A model generated the notes under the pieces. That model was given only the letters and a program-made list of their open reading frames with translations, searched no databases and had not been told where the DNA came from. This document shows, piece after piece, positions 35,470 through 48,439 of a DNA stretch of 56,466 nucleotides (the stretch's first letter is position 1; each line of letters starts with the position of its first letter). This DNA is from DASRDU01 sp035560235. Lineage in GTDB: Bacteria; Acidobacteriota; Blastocatellia; RBC074. Where the stretch lies: NCBI GenBank assembly GCA_035560235.1, contig DATMAG010000070.1:1-56466 (forward strand). Reading direction: 5' to 3'. The position numbers were made by a program, and so were the translations under genes.

Positions 35470-35937
35470 TCAGGCCGGAACGATCTTGACGCGGCGCATC
35501 TGCCCTTCGCCTTCGCTCTCGGTGCGAACGCCGGGATCGTTGACGACAGCCATGTGAATGATGCGGCGATCCTGCGCGCTCATCGGATCGAAGACGAACG
35601 GGACTCTTGAAGCCTTGACCCGGTCAGCTGCCTTGAGCGCCATCAGTTCCAGTTCGTGCCGCCGCTGCGAACGATAGCCCTGCGCATCGAAATCTATCTG
35701 CAGCCCTTCGGCCACCTCTCTGGCAAAGGCTCGCCGGGTGATGTACTGCATCGCATCGAGCAGCTCCGCGTTGTGTCCGAGCAGGAGCGGCAGGTCGAAG
35801 CCCTTGAAGGTAACTTCGATGCTGTCATCATCGAGCAGTCCCACATCTGCCCGCAGATCGAGCGAGGAACAGTCAATCAGATCGTGGACGAATGCTCCGA
35901 CTTTGTCCCTGATTTCTTCAATACTGGTGTTAGCCAT
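35470..35937 (-). CDS. khpB: KH/R3H RNA-binding protein (Jag/KhpB family)
   Basis: 155 residues with a KH-II-type domain (about 35-95) and an R3H domain with RRIIH near 125. The KH loop reads LGHNAELLDAMQYI where the family normally has GxxG (for example GRRG), so its RNA grip may be altered. The N-terminal Jag domain of Bacillus-type proteins is missing. It sits next to yidC, as in most bacteria, and is thought to bind RNA and influence cell division. Confidence 0.88.
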   Translation of the reverse strand: MANTSIEEIRDKVGAFVHDLIDCSSLDLRADVGLLDDDSIEVTFKGFDLPLLLGHNAELLDAMQYITRRAFAREVAEGLQIDFDAQGYRSQRRHELELMALKAADRVKASRVPFVFDPMSAQDRRIIHMAVVNDPGVRTESEGEGQMRRVKIVPA

Positions 35938-35974
35938 GACGCTTCTCAGGTGATTTGCTTCCTGTTTGATTCAG

Positions 35975-37801
35975 TCAACCAGCCGTTCCTTCAACTTCCT
36001 TCTTGCGGGGCAGGGCTGACTTCTTTCCATCTCCCGCCCGCGCACTCTCAGCCGGTGGCACGGGAGCGGGAGTGATTTTGTTGATGACGTACTGCTGCAC
36101 GACCCCGACGATGTTGCCGACCATCCAGTAAAGCACCAGGCCGAGCGGCGCGCGAATGAAGAAGAAGAAGGTCAGCATCAGCGGCATTACATACTGCATC
36201 ATCTTCTGCGCCTGCGCCTGCGCCGGATCAGCTGATGGCGGGGTGGGTGTCAGCTTCGTCTGCAGGATCATCGCCGCGCACATAATAACTGGCAACAGAT
36301 AAATCGGATCGGGCGACGACAGATCCTTCATCCACAGAATGAACGGCTCCTTGCGCACTTCGATTGAAACCGTCAGGATCAGGTAGATTGCGGTGAAGAA
36401 AGGCATCTGCAGGAGCAGCGGCAGGCAGCCGGTCAGAATGTTGCCCTGCTTCATCAGCTCAAGCTGCTGGCGCTGCAGCTCAAGCATCTGCGGGTCATCC
36501 TTCTTCAGCTTCTTCATCTTCTCCTGCAGTTCCTTCATCTGCGGTTGCAGCGCGGCGGCCTTCTTCATCGTCACCGAACTCTTCCAGCGGAGCGGGAAGA
36601 AGAGCATATTGATGGCAACGGTCAGCACCACAATCGCCCAGCCGTAATTGTGTGTGAAGGTATGAATCCAGAGCAGCGCCGCCAGCATCAGCTTCGTGAG
36701 CGGCCTGAAGATCCACGCAAACCAGGTGAAGATGCCGTAATCCAGAATATCAACCAGGTTGCCGTCCTGATTGCCCAGCCCGAACTCCTCGCTCACTCTG
36801 GCCAGAGTCGGAATGTCCTTCGGCCCGGCGTAAATGTGACTGACCTGCCCGTTGACTATTGGAACGGCCAGCGACAGGTAGTTGTGTTCGACATCCTTGC
36901 CGTCAATCTTTTCGTTGCGCCGGACATTGATCAGATGAATGTCCTTCGCTTTGGCCGCAGGCACGAGCGCCATCGCAAAATAGCCATCGTCCATGCCCGC
37001 CCACGCGATTGGGACCGGCTGCTCGACTCTGTGCGGCTCCGAGCCTTTGACACTCGCCGCATAGTCGCGCTTGACTTTGCCGCCGAGCGAGTAGCTGATG
37101 CGCGGCGGAGTTTTGTAAACGCCGTATTCGGTCGGCTTGATGCTCTGATCGCCGAAGTTCGGCCCGATGACGGCCTGAATCGGCACCGGCTGGCCGTTCT
37201 TCTTCACTTCGGCAGTGTATGAAATATCGTAGCCGGAACCATCGAAAATCAGTGTCTTCGTCGCCTCGACACCGCTGCCGTTGCTGTAAGCGAGCCGGAT
37301 TTCCTGCCGCTGACCTTCGGGAATTCTGACCTGGTTCTGCGGCAGGTCTTTGACCTCCCAGCGAGCCGAGTTCAGTTCCTTTTCGAGACCCACATCAGCA
37401 GGGATGTAAAAACGCAGCGTCCCGCCGAACTCCTGGCTGTTCTTTTCTGACAGCAGATTCACGCCGTTCGGCGGATCAATCAGCTTGCCATCAGTGAACC
37501 TTGTCATCGTCCATTCAGTCAGCACGCCGCCCTGACTGGAGACTTTGCCCTTCCAGAGACTGGTTTCAATATGAATGGTTCGTGCTTCAGCCTGCGTCTG
37601 AGGCGCGGTTGTCTGCGGCGCCACCGGACCGGGTGGAACAACGGTTGCCGACGGAACCGGAGTCGGAGAAACCGGAGACGCAACTTTTGTCTGTGCCTGC
37701 TGCTGTGCCGGGCCGGGAGGAAAAAACCTGACGGTCAGGAAATGCCAGCCGATAAAAATCGTGGCGGAAACCAGGAAGAATAAAACCAGTCTTTTTTCCA
37801 T
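35975..37801 (-). CDS. yidC: Membrane protein insertase YidC
   Basis: 608 residues, the long Gram-negative form: an N-terminal membrane anchor (5-26), a Pro/Thr/Val-rich linker, a large periplasmic beta domain (about 75-345), then the conserved insertase core with five membrane segments (about 375-580). KKDDPQMLELQRQQLELMKQG is the cytoplasmic coiled loop and NILTGCLPLLLQMPFF the following helix. It inserts proteins into the inner membrane with or without Sec. The Lys-rich tail can contact ribosomes. Confidence 0.97.
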   Translation of the reverse strand: MEKRLVLFFLVSATIFIGWHFLTVRFFPPGPAQQQAQTKVASPVSPTPVPSATVVPPGPVAPQTTAPQTQAEARTIHIETSLWKGKVSSQGGVLTEWTMTRFTDGKLIDPPNGVNLLSEKNSQEFGGTLRFYIPADVGLEKELNSARWEVKDLPQNQVRIPEGQRQEIRLAYSNGSGVEATKTLIFDGSGYDISYTAEVKKNGQPVPIQAVIGPNFGDQSIKPTEYGVYKTPPRISYSLGGKVKRDYAASVKGSEPHRVEQPVPIAWAGMDDGYFAMALVPAAKAKDIHLINVRRNEKIDGKDVEHNYLSLAVPIVNGQVSHIYAGPKDIPTLARVSEEFGLGNQDGNLVDILDYGIFTWFAWIFRPLTKLMLAALLWIHTFTHNYGWAIVVLTVAINMLFFPLRWKSSVTMKKAAALQPQMKELQEKMKKLKKDDPQMLELQRQQLELMKQGNILTGCLPLLLQMPFFTAIYLILTVSIEVRKEPFILWMKDLSSPDPIYLLPVIMCAAMILQTKLTPTPPSADPAQAQAQKMMQYVMPLMLTFFFFIRAPLGLVLYWMVGNIVGVVQQYVINKITPAPVPPAESARAGDGKKSALPRKKEVEGTAG

Positions 37802-37842
37802 TGAGTAACTCGAAAAACTATCTCAGGCTCATCGGTTTCGGA

Positions 37843-38052
37843 CTACCGCACCGGATCGAAGCCGCCTGCACAAAACGGCTGGCAGCGCAGCAGTCTGCGA
37901 AAACCCATCCAGCTTCCTTTCCAGAAGCCATACTTCGCAATGGCTTCGGCAGCATATTCAGAACAGGTCGGAGTGAACCGGCAGGCAGGAGGCAGCAGCG
38001 GTGAGATGAAGAGCTTGTAAAAACGCAGCATGTAAATTGCGACCGTTCGCAT
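37843..38052 (-). CDS. yidD: Membrane protein insertion efficiency factor YidD
   Basis: 69 residues, complete for the family: YKLFISPLLPPACRFTPTCSEYAAEAI and a cysteine near the end (RCQPFC). It is a small membrane-associated helper thought to assist YidC. The ATG at 38052 overlaps the rnpA stop (TGATG); an earlier GTG at 38055 is possible. Confidence 0.94.
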   Translation of the reverse strand: MRTVAIYMLRFYKLFISPLLPPACRFTPTCSEYAAEAIAKYGFWKGSWMGFRRLLRCQPFCAGGFDPVR

Positions 38053-38453
38053 CACTGTACTGACTCATCCCGGTTTTCGGACGCCTGTGCCGACTTCGCC
38101 ACAGTTTCCTGAAAGCGCCGCAGCATGCCATTGAACGACTGCCTGAGTTGCGAGTAATCGGCCTTCAGCATCTCTGTCCGGACATTGATTACGAGATCGA
38201 ATCCGACAGAGTTCGAAGCTGCCCGATCACGCGACCGGAAAATTTCCCTGAGCCTTCGCTTGCAGCGATTCCTGACCACTGCCGATCCGGTCTTGCGCGT
38301 CACCGTGATTCCCAGCCGCTGCTCCGGCCCGTCATTCTTCAGAAAAAAGGCTGAAAAATACGGAGTGCTGAACTTGCGGCCCTGAGCGTAAACCCGGCGA
38401 AACTGCTGGCTGGAACGCAATGTCTCCTGCTTTCGCCTGCTCTTCGAATTCAT
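38052..38453 (-). CDS. rnpA: Ribonuclease P protein component
   Basis: 133 residues. It shows the RNA-binding segment VVRNRCKRRLREIFR and the central cleft region GRKFSTPYFSAFFL. It assists RNase P RNA in removing tRNA 5' leaders. The ATG at 38453 is preferred to a TTG at 38462; neither has a good ribosome binding site. It lies between rpmH and yidD as expected. Confidence 0.94.
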   Translation of the reverse strand: MNSKSRRKQETLRSSQQFRRVYAQGRKFSTPYFSAFFLKNDGPEQRLGITVTRKTGSAVVRNRCKRRLREIFRSRDRAASNSVGFDLVINVRTEMLKADYSQLRQSFNGMLRRFQETVAKSAQASENRDESVQ

Positions 38454-38503
38454 CGCCGACAATTTCTGCGGGAACTGAACTCAAAACCGGATCGCACCAG
38501 CCC

Positions 38504-38647
38504 TCAGTAATGGCTCGGAGTCAGGCGCTTGCGCCCCTTGGCGCGACGGCGCTTGAGAACCAGTCGCCCGGCTTTTGTACTCATTCTCTCTCTGAAACCA
38601 TGCGTCCTGGCGCGCCGCCGATTGTTCGGTTGAAATGTACGTTTCAT
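38504..38647 (-). CDS. rpmH: 50S ribosomal protein L34
   Basis: 47 codons, starting MKRTFQPNNRRRARTHGF and ending KRLTPSHY. The protein is almost all basic and matches L34 from end to end. It is the first gene of the origin-proximal run. In many bacteria dnaA lies just upstream; here tatD does, on the same strand. Confidence 0.97.
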   Translation of the reverse strand: MKRTFQPNNRRRARTHGFRERMSTKAGRLVLKRRRAKGRKRLTPSHY

Positions 38648-38736
38648 GGCAATTACTCCTTAATGCCTGCGGAGGCTGTTATTGAAAAGCGTGAGACTAA
38701 CAACCGGTTATGCGGATTGTCAAGGAAAGAGACTCT

Positions 38737-39543
38737 TCAGCCCGCGCCCGCAGCTTCAGGCAAGCTGAACAGCCGCCGAAAGTTCCCGCTCGTCACACGC
38801 GCCATCTCTGCCAGACTGATTTCATGCAGTTCCGCCAGCACGCGCGCTGTTTCAATAACGAAGGCAGGCTCATTCCGTTTGCCGCGATGAGGCATCGGCG
38901 CAAGGTACGGACAGTCGGTTTCAATCAGCAGCCGTTCAGTCGCAACCGATTTCGCCACCGCGCGCAGTTCATCAGACTTTTTGAAAGTCACGACGCCTGA
39001 AAAAGAGATCAGAAAGCCCATCTCCAGCGCCGCATCGGCCAGCCGCTGCGAACTCGTAAAGCAGTGAATAATCCCGCCCGTCTGCTCGCCGCCCTTCAGC
39101 GCCCATTCATCACGCAGCAGTCTGATGGTGTCATCCTCAGCCTCGCGCGTATGAATAATCACGGGCAGTCCGAGTTCCAGCGCAATTTCAAGCTGCCGCG
39201 CAAAGACGCGCCGCTGCACATCACGCGGGCTGTGATCGTAATGATAATCCAGCCCGATTTCGCCCCACCCAATCACTTTCTGATGCTGTGCCGCCGCGAT
39301 CAACTGCCGCTCGAGTTCATCGTCGTACAAACTCGCTTCATGCGGGTGCAGCCCGACCGCCGCGTAGATGAACGGATACTCTTCAGCCAGTTTCAGCCCG
39401 GCAGGCAGCGAACCTTTGCCGACATCGCTGCCCGCAATTTCCATCATCGTGTCCACGCCCGCCGCCCGCGCTCGCGCAATGACTTCGGCGCGGTCAGCGT
39501 CATAATGCGGCACATCCAGATGCGCGTGAGAATCAATAAACAT
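38737..39543 (-). CDS. tatD: TatD family metal-dependent DNase
   Basis: 268 residues, TIM-barrel amidohydrolase fold. Metal ligands appear in FIDSHAHLD at 2-10, in AVGLHPHEA, GEIGLDYHYDHSP, IIHTREAEDD, IIHCFTSS and LIETDCPYLAP. TatD enzymes are 3'-5' exonucleases and deoxyribonucleases. Its ATG overlaps the stop of the upstream unknown gene by one base. metG-tatD adjacency is common, here interrupted by three small genes. Confidence 0.94.
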   Translation of the reverse strand: MFIDSHAHLDVPHYDADRAEVIARARAAGVDTMMEIAGSDVGKGSLPAGLKLAEEYPFIYAAVGLHPHEASLYDDELERQLIAAAQHQKVIGWGEIGLDYHYDHSPRDVQRRVFARQLEIALELGLPVIIHTREAEDDTIRLLRDEWALKGGEQTGGIIHCFTSSQRLADAALEMGFLISFSGVVTFKKSDELRAVAKSVATERLLIETDCPYLAPMPHRGKRNEPAFVIETARVLAELHEISLAEMARVTSGNFRRLFSLPEAAGAG

Positions 39544-40049
39544 CAGTCTTTTACCAGATCACTGACAGCCTGCTCGCACGCGGCCAGCCACGGCACAGCC
39601 TGCGCGAGAAAAGCATCGGCAATATTTCTGACCACCTCAGTCAGATTGCTGCCATCATCCTGCACCCACCAGATGTCTGTGCGCTCGCGTTCCTGCGCAT
39701 CGGACAATTGTGTCTGCCAGGCGCTTTGATTCATCGTGCATTGCAGTTGCAAACGCTGCTGACAGGCCGCCAGGTCAGGCCGCACGCGACCCTGTTCATC
39801 TCTGAACAGGGCCACGTCGCTTTCCGCAGCAGCTTCAATCCACACTCCAACCACTGCGCGCAACGAATGCATCGGCCAGCCCGTTGCTTTTGAAAAAGCG
39901 TTTCCGACATTGTCCACTTCCAGCACATAAATCGCGTGCGGATGCCAGCCCCAGGCCTTGCGCGCCTTGACCAGATCAAAGCCGTTGCTCAGCAGCGCCG
40001 GACTGAGGTGCTGACGCAGAGCTTTGTTGATGGCGAGCGGCGAGATCAT
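39543..40049 (-). CDS. Unrecognised 168-residue cytoplasmic protein
   Basis: No signal peptide or membrane segment. It has many tryptophans, including KAWGWHPHAIYVLEVDNVGN and GWPMHSLRAVVGVWIEA. The layout loosely recalls DUF4304-type proteins, but I cannot assign a family with confidence. It starts one base after the stop of the metG 3'-end fragment and overlaps tatD by one base. This suggests that it originally followed metG directly in a metG-unknown-tatD operon. Confidence 0.7.
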   Translation of the reverse strand: MISPLAINKALRQHLSPALLSNGFDLVKARKAWGWHPHAIYVLEVDNVGNAFSKATGWPMHSLRAVVGVWIEAAAESDVALFRDEQGRVRPDLAACQQRLQLQCTMNQSAWQTQLSDAQERERTDIWWVQDDGSNLTEVVRNIADAFLAQAVPWLAACEQAVSDLVKD

Positions 40050-40050
40050 T

Positions 40051-40191
40051 TCACTTCAGCTTCGCTCCGTTCGGCACTTCTTCGAGAAAGCCTGCCAGCA
40101 CGGGCCTTCCTTCTTCGCCAATCGAAGCGGCCAGGATTATGTCCTGCGATTCAAAGCCACACGGTTTTCGCGGGACGATCATTGTTTCCAT
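40051..40191 (-). pseudogene. Second copy of the metG 3' end (46-codon fragment)
   Basis: An open frame from ATG 40191 to TGA 40051 encodes the last residues of MetG. Bases 40055-40137 are identical to 40859-40941 at the end of the intact metG (83 of 83). Upstream of that the fragment stays in frame and similar (VPRKPCGFESQD against APRKLRGFDSQG), with many third-position differences, so it comes from a diverged metG rather than from random decay. It lies between the DUF5615 gene and the unknown gene. Together with metG it brackets the DUF433-DUF5615 pair. Confidence 0.9.
40055..40137. repeat. 83-bp direct repeat, left copy
   Basis: Exact copy of 40859-40941, same orientation, offset 804 bases. 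It covers the last 27 codons of metG up to the stop. The stop codons themselves differ (TGA here, TAG in the right copy). Confidence 0.97.
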
Positions 40192-40200
40192 TGGCGCGGC

Positions 40201-40569
40201 TCAGTTCTTCTGCCGACCTTTGCGCCTGTCCTTTCTTTCCAGAAACTCGTCGGCATAAAGATACACACAATCTCCCGGCTGAATAATCTTCAGCATTTCA
40301 TTCAGGCGCGGCATTACCGGCAGCAATCGCTTCTCGGAATTTCTGAAAGCGCGCAGCACAATCAACGCAAGCTGGTAATCGGGCAGGCGCTGCTGATACC
40401 TGATATTGGAATCAGTGGTCAGCAGCACGTCGAAATCCTTTTCGGCTGCGCGCAGCAGTTCACCATTTCGCAGCCGCTCCCATCCGAGCTCCTGCACTCG
40501 CGTGACTTCGTGATTCGGCAGATGTTGACGCAGCCCTTTGGGAACGCCCACATCGAAAAGGATTTTCAT
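40201..40569 (-). CDS. DUF5615 PIN-like protein, putative toxin (second module)
   Basis: 122 residues beginning MKILFDVGVPKGLRQHLPNH, with the PIN-like acidic residues D6 and the later DFDVLLTTDSNIRYQQ. It is a diverged relative of the protein at 18574-18933. The N-terminal motif has VG where most members have EN or EC. The last residues are Lys/Arg-rich. Start overlaps the DUF433 stop by one base (ATGA-type coupling). It would be a ribonuclease toxin by family reasoning. Confidence 0.83.
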   Translation of the reverse strand: MKILFDVGVPKGLRQHLPNHEVTRVQELGWERLRNGELLRAAEKDFDVLLTTDSNIRYQQRLPDYQLALIVLRAFRNSEKRLLPVMPRLNEMLKIIQPGDCVYLYADEFLERKDRRKGRQKN

Positions 40570-40844
40570 CAGTCTGCCACGTCTTCAGCCAGCCAGCCTT
40601 CGTTCAGGGCCTCTCTGATTCTGGTCAGCACGGCCTCAACTTCGGCGCGGCTGACAGTTTCAAATTCGGCCACGAATTCGTCCACCGTGTAACCATCGTT
40701 CAGGTAATCAATGAGCGTTGTGACCGGCAGCCTTGTTCCAGCGATGGTGGGTGTGCCGCCAAGCCGCTCAGGATGGCGCGTGATTGGCGGCACACCTTTG
40801 CCTTGTCTGCCTGGCCTGCCTGTGAGGTTCTTTACTGCTCGCAT
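40569..40844 (-). CDS. DUF433 family protein, putative antitoxin (second module)
   Basis: 91 residues. LGGTPTIAGTRLPVTTLIDYL (28-48) and VDEFVAEFETVSRAEVEAVL are the DUF433 hallmarks. A basic 20-residue N-terminal extension is absent from the first module at 18917-19141. AAAGGA precedes the ATG. It begins 10 bases after the metG stop, so it may be read from the metG promoter. Confidence 0.85.
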   Translation of the reverse strand: MRAVKNLTGRPGRQGKGVPPITRHPERLGGTPTIAGTRLPVTTLIDYLNDGYTVDEFVAEFETVSRAEVEAVLTRIREALNEGWLAEDVAD

Positions 40845-40854
40845 TTCATCCTTT

Positions 40855-42927
<2,073 letters not shown>

Positions 42928-43041
42928 GCTTCCACTCTGCTTTCAATCAGGGCGCAAAACAAAGCGCAATTCTTCCACGCAGGCAGGCAAAGCTCAAGTT
43001 GCAGATCGGCGAGCGAACTGTTAGCTTGCCGCTGAAGTTAG

Positions 43042-43055
43042 TCAGACAGGTCTGA
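43042..43055. promoter_or_regulatory. Small palindrome between divergent metG and SDR genes
   Basis: TCAGAC and GTCTGA flank two bases. It is the only symmetric element I see in the 307-base gap (42928-43234), which has no gene. Possible operator, weakly supported. Confidence 0.25.
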
Positions 43056-43234
43056 TCCGAACACACAATAACAGACGAGCGACGCGCCTGCGGCCTGCAA
43101 AAAGCGCGCAGCAGATTTGCACCTTGTCAGAAGCCCTGTGGTAACTGGCCGAGCAGAAGCGGAGACACACAACAGTACGTCGGCCCCGCCGCAGAGGTTC
43201 CGCAGCGCCAGCCGTCTTTCCAGGAGGAGGAGCA

Positions 43235-44044
43235 ATGAGCAGAACAATTCTGATTACGGGTTCATCGAGTGGTATTGGCCGGGCGACGGCTGAACACTTT
43301 CAGCAGAAAGGCTGGAACGTCGTGGCCACGATGCGCACGCCGGAAAAGGCTGCTGACTGGGCACGGCAGCACAGCCTGACGCTGGCGCGACTGGATGTGA
43401 CCGACATTGCTTCAATCAGGCAGGCCATCAGCGAGACGCTGGCGCAGTTCGGCAGCATTGATGCCATCGTGAACAACGCTGGTTACGGTCTGGTCGGGCC
43501 GTTTGAAGCGTCAACGCCTGAGCAGGTCGAACGGCAGTTTGCAACGAATGTCACCGGCCTGATGAATGTCACGCGTGAAATCATTCCGCATTTTCGTGAT
43601 CGTCGTAACGGCGTAATCATCAATGTCGCTTCGATGGGCGGGCGCATTACGTTTCCGCTCTACAGCGTCTATCACGGCACGAAATGGGCGGTCGAAGGAT
43701 TCACGGAAGCTTTGCTCTATGAGCTTCAGCCCTTCAACGTGCGCGTCAAAATCATCGAGCCGGGGCCGATCAAAACCGATTTTTATGATCGCTCGATGGA
43801 TCTGATGAAAAAGCCGGGGCTGACGGCTTATGACTCTTTCACTGCGAAGGCGATGCCCAATATGAACAAAGCCGGTGAAAACGCGCCGGGGCCTGAAATT
43901 GTGGCAAAGACAATTTACCGGGCTGCGACGGATGGTTCGTGGAAGCTGCGTTATCAGGCCAACACAATGGGACTGCTCACGCTGCGGCGACTGCTGCCGA
44001 CAGGTTTGTTTATGAGCATCGTGCGCAGCCAGGTGGTGAAATAA
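43235..44044 (+). CDS. SDR family oxidoreductase
   Basis: 269 residues. Nucleotide-binding TGSSSGIG at 8-15, NNAG at 80-83, and catalytic S133, Y146 and K150 (YHGTK). R34 (ATMRT) after the second strand suggests NADP(H). It resembles the group including 17-beta-hydroxysteroid-dehydrogenase-like and retinol-dehydrogenase-like SDRs; substrate unknown. An excellent AGGAGGAGG lies before the ATG. The DMT transporter follows 30 bases later. Confidence 0.9.
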   Translation: MSRTILITGSSSGIGRATAEHFQQKGWNVVATMRTPEKAADWARQHSLTLARLDVTDIASIRQAISETLAQFGSIDAIVNNAGYGLVGPFEASTPEQVERQFATNVTGLMNVTREIIPHFRDRRNGVIINVASMGGRITFPLYSVYHGTKWAVEGFTEALLYELQPFNVRVKIIEPGPIKTDFYDRSMDLMKKPGLTAYDSFTAKAMPNMNKAGENAPGPEIVAKTIYRAATDGSWKLRYQANTMGLLTLRRLLPTGLFMSIVRSQVVK

Positions 44045-44074
44045 CGCGATGCTTTCAGCAATCTGAACTGCTCA

Positions 44075-44929
44075 ATGAACTCAGTCAGTCAGGAACGCCG
44101 ACAGGCCATCTTCTTTCTCGCCGCTGCCGCCGTGCTCTGGAGTACGGGCGGGCTGCTGATCAAACTCGTCACCTGGAATCCGTTTGCCATTGCCGGTGTG
44201 CGCAGCGCGATTGCGACGGTCGTGATTGTGCTGGCCGTGCGCCGTCCGCGCCTGAACTTTTCAGCGGCGCAGGTGGCGTGCGCGCTGGCCTATGCCGGAA
44301 CGGTCGTGCTGTTTCCGGCGGCGACGAAATACACGACGGCGGCGAATGCGATTCTGCTGCAATACACCGCGCCGGTTTACATCGCCCTGTTTGGCGCGTG
44401 GTTTCTGGGCGAACGCACTCGGTTGCTCGACTGGCTGACGATTCTGCTGGTGCTGGGCGGGATGACTTTGTTTCTGCTCGACGGGTTGAAAACGGGCGAC
44501 TGGCTGGGCAACGGGCTGGCGCTGCTGAGCGCGGTCAGTTATGCCGCGATGGTGCTGCTGCTGCGCAGGCTGAGGGACGCTTCGCCAATTGATTCGGTAA
44601 TTCTCGGCAACATCTTTGCCGCGCTGATCGGGCTGCCGTTTGTGTTCGGCGCAGTGCCCGGCGTGATAAGCTGGCTCGGCCTCCTGCTGCTCGGAGTCTT
44701 TCAGCTGGCGCTGCCTTACCTGCTCTATGTCAGCGCGGTCAGGCACGTCACCGCGCTTGAAGCCGTGCTGATTCCGGTGATCGAACCGATTCTGAATCCG
44801 CTCTGGGTGATGCTCTGGCTGGGCGAAAAACCGACCGGACTGGCGCTGCTCGGCGGGCTGATCGTAATGGGTTCAGTGACAGCGCGCGGAGCGGTCAGCG
44901 CGTGGATGAGAAGCCGTGCTGACCGCTGA
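44075..44929 (+). CDS. EamA/DMT superfamily transporter
   Basis: 284 residues, ten hydrophobic segments in two EamA halves: the first includes AAAVLWSTGGLLIKLV and TNAILLQYTAPVYIALFG-type helices, the second the matching AVLIPVIEPILNPLWVMLWLGE. Such proteins export amino acids or other metabolites across the inner membrane. Substrate is not predictable. Probably cotranscribed with the SDR. Confidence 0.9.
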   Translation: MNSVSQERRQAIFFLAAAAVLWSTGGLLIKLVTWNPFAIAGVRSAIATVVIVLAVRRPRLNFSAAQVACALAYAGTVVLFPAATKYTTAANAILLQYTAPVYIALFGAWFLGERTRLLDWLTILLVLGGMTLFLLDGLKTGDWLGNGLALLSAVSYAAMVLLLRRLRDASPIDSVILGNIFAALIGLPFVFGAVPGVISWLGLLLLGVFQLALPYLLYVSAVRHVTALEAVLIPVIEPILNPLWVMLWLGEKPTGLALLGGLIVMGSVTARGAVSAWMRSRADR

Positions 44930-44988
44930 TCTCTTTCTTCACTTTGTCGCTGCTGCCTGCCGTTCTGCAACTTCCACGAACGGAGTCG

Positions 44989-45564
44989 CTACTGAAAACT
45001 CACCCTCCGATAAATCTCAGCGAGCGTCAGCGTGCAATCAAGCGAAGGGAGAGTCAGCGCTGAATCCAGCCCTTCAAAATCACGGCGCACCCACTGGCCA
45101 TCGGCCTGACGAACGTATTGCGTGACATAGGGCGCGTCCTGCGCAATCAGCAGATATTCCCGGAAGCTGGGGATCGAACAGTAAGCGGTGAATTTCGCCC
45201 CGCGATCATAAGCGGCAGTGGCTGGTGAGAGGACTTCGACGATCAAAAGCGGATTGATCAGCAACTCGACGTCACCGATTTGTTCTGTCTGGATTTCACC
45301 ACAGACAACACTGACATCAGCATAGCGATAAGGCGGGGCAAGTGGGACTTTAAGGTGCATGTCAGCGGTCAGCACCGTGCAGGGGCCTTCAGCCAGCCTG
45401 CGTCCCAGCGACTGCACCAGATTGGAACTGATGAGATTGTGACTGAGGCTGCCACCAGCCATATCAACTATCTCACCATTGAAATATTCATAGCGTGTCT
45501 CTGCGGCGAGATCGAGTTTCAGATACTCTTCGAGAGAGTAGCGATGTTCTGGAATGGCAGACAT
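44989..45564 (-). CDS. Uma2 family (DUF820) restriction-endonuclease-like protein
   Basis: 191 residues. YSLEEYLKLD near the start, YEYFNGEIVDMAG, YADVSVVCG and LLIVEVLSPATAAYDRGAK are the PD-(D/E)XK-type core of the Uma2 family, with the active-site acids in DVS and EVLS. These proteins multiply in cyanobacteria and several other phyla; their function is unknown. The ATG at 45564 is chosen over a GTG three bases upstream; AAAGGG precedes it. It lies 14 bases downstream of clpA on the same strand. Confidence 0.87.
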   Translation of the reverse strand: MSAIPEHRYSLEEYLKLDLAAETRYEYFNGEIVDMAGGSLSHNLISSNLVQSLGRRLAEGPCTVLTADMHLKVPLAPPYRYADVSVVCGEIQTEQIGDVELLINPLLIVEVLSPATAAYDRGAKFTAYCSIPSFREYLLIAQDAPYVTQYVRQADGQWVRRDFEGLDSALTLPSLDCTLTLAEIYRRVSFQ

Positions 45565-45578
45565 CACGAATTACCCTT

Positions 45579-47897
<2,319 letters not shown>

Positions 47898-47940
47898 CTC
47901 TCTTGCTATGATCTGAAATCCGGGATTCGGGCCTGTGCTG

Positions 47941-48255
47941 CTACTCCTCTTCAATTGTGCAGAGCAGCGGATATTCGCTGGCGCGCGCCAGGCTGTGAAC
48001 CTTTTCAACTTTGGCTTCGGCGATTTCGTAGGTGTAGACGCCCGCGACGCCGACGCCCTGCTGATGCACGGCCATCATAATCCTGAAAGCATCCGCCTCT
48101 GACTTATGAAAGACTCTCTCCAGGATATACACGACGAATTCCATCGTCGTGTAATCATCGTTGTGCAGCAGGACTTTGTAGAGAGGCGGTTTCTGGAGCT
48201 TCTGTTTGCTCTCGGTTTGAACCGCACCTTCCTGTTCATCTTCCCACTGTGGCAT
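47941..48255 (-). CDS. clpS: ClpS adaptor protein
   Basis: 104 residues. The ClpS core is LHNDDYTTMEFVVYILERVF, with VHQQGVGVAGVYTYEIAEAK and LARASEYPLLCTIE. It delivers N-degron substrates to ClpA. N-terminal 25 residues are flexible and charged. ATG at 48255 is preferred to an overlapping GTG at 48258. It lies 43 bases upstream of clpA. Confidence 0.96.
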   Translation of the reverse strand: MPQWEDEQEGAVQTESKQKLQKPPLYKVLLHNDDYTTMEFVVYILERVFHKSEADAFRIMMAVHQQGVGVAGVYTYEIAEAKVEKVHSLARASEYPLLCTIEEE

Positions 48256-48439
48256 CACGCAACCTCGTCGAATTTCCTCGTCAGTGTCGGGGAAATCCTA
48301 CCACAACTTTCATCGCAGCGGCGCGGAAGGTTTGAACCGGAACCGGCTCAGCCGCACCCCTGTCCGCTTGCATCGCAATGGCTGACGGCTTAAGCTGGCG
48401 CATACTTCCTGAAGCTCAACAGCCCACAAACAGACAGGC

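Noticed and set aside
36545..37222. 225-codon open frame on the plus strand
   Set aside because: Antisense to yidC with no domain.
38648..38736. Origin of replication directly upstream of rpmH
   Set aside because: The 89-base gap has no DnaA-box cluster and dnaA is not adjacent.
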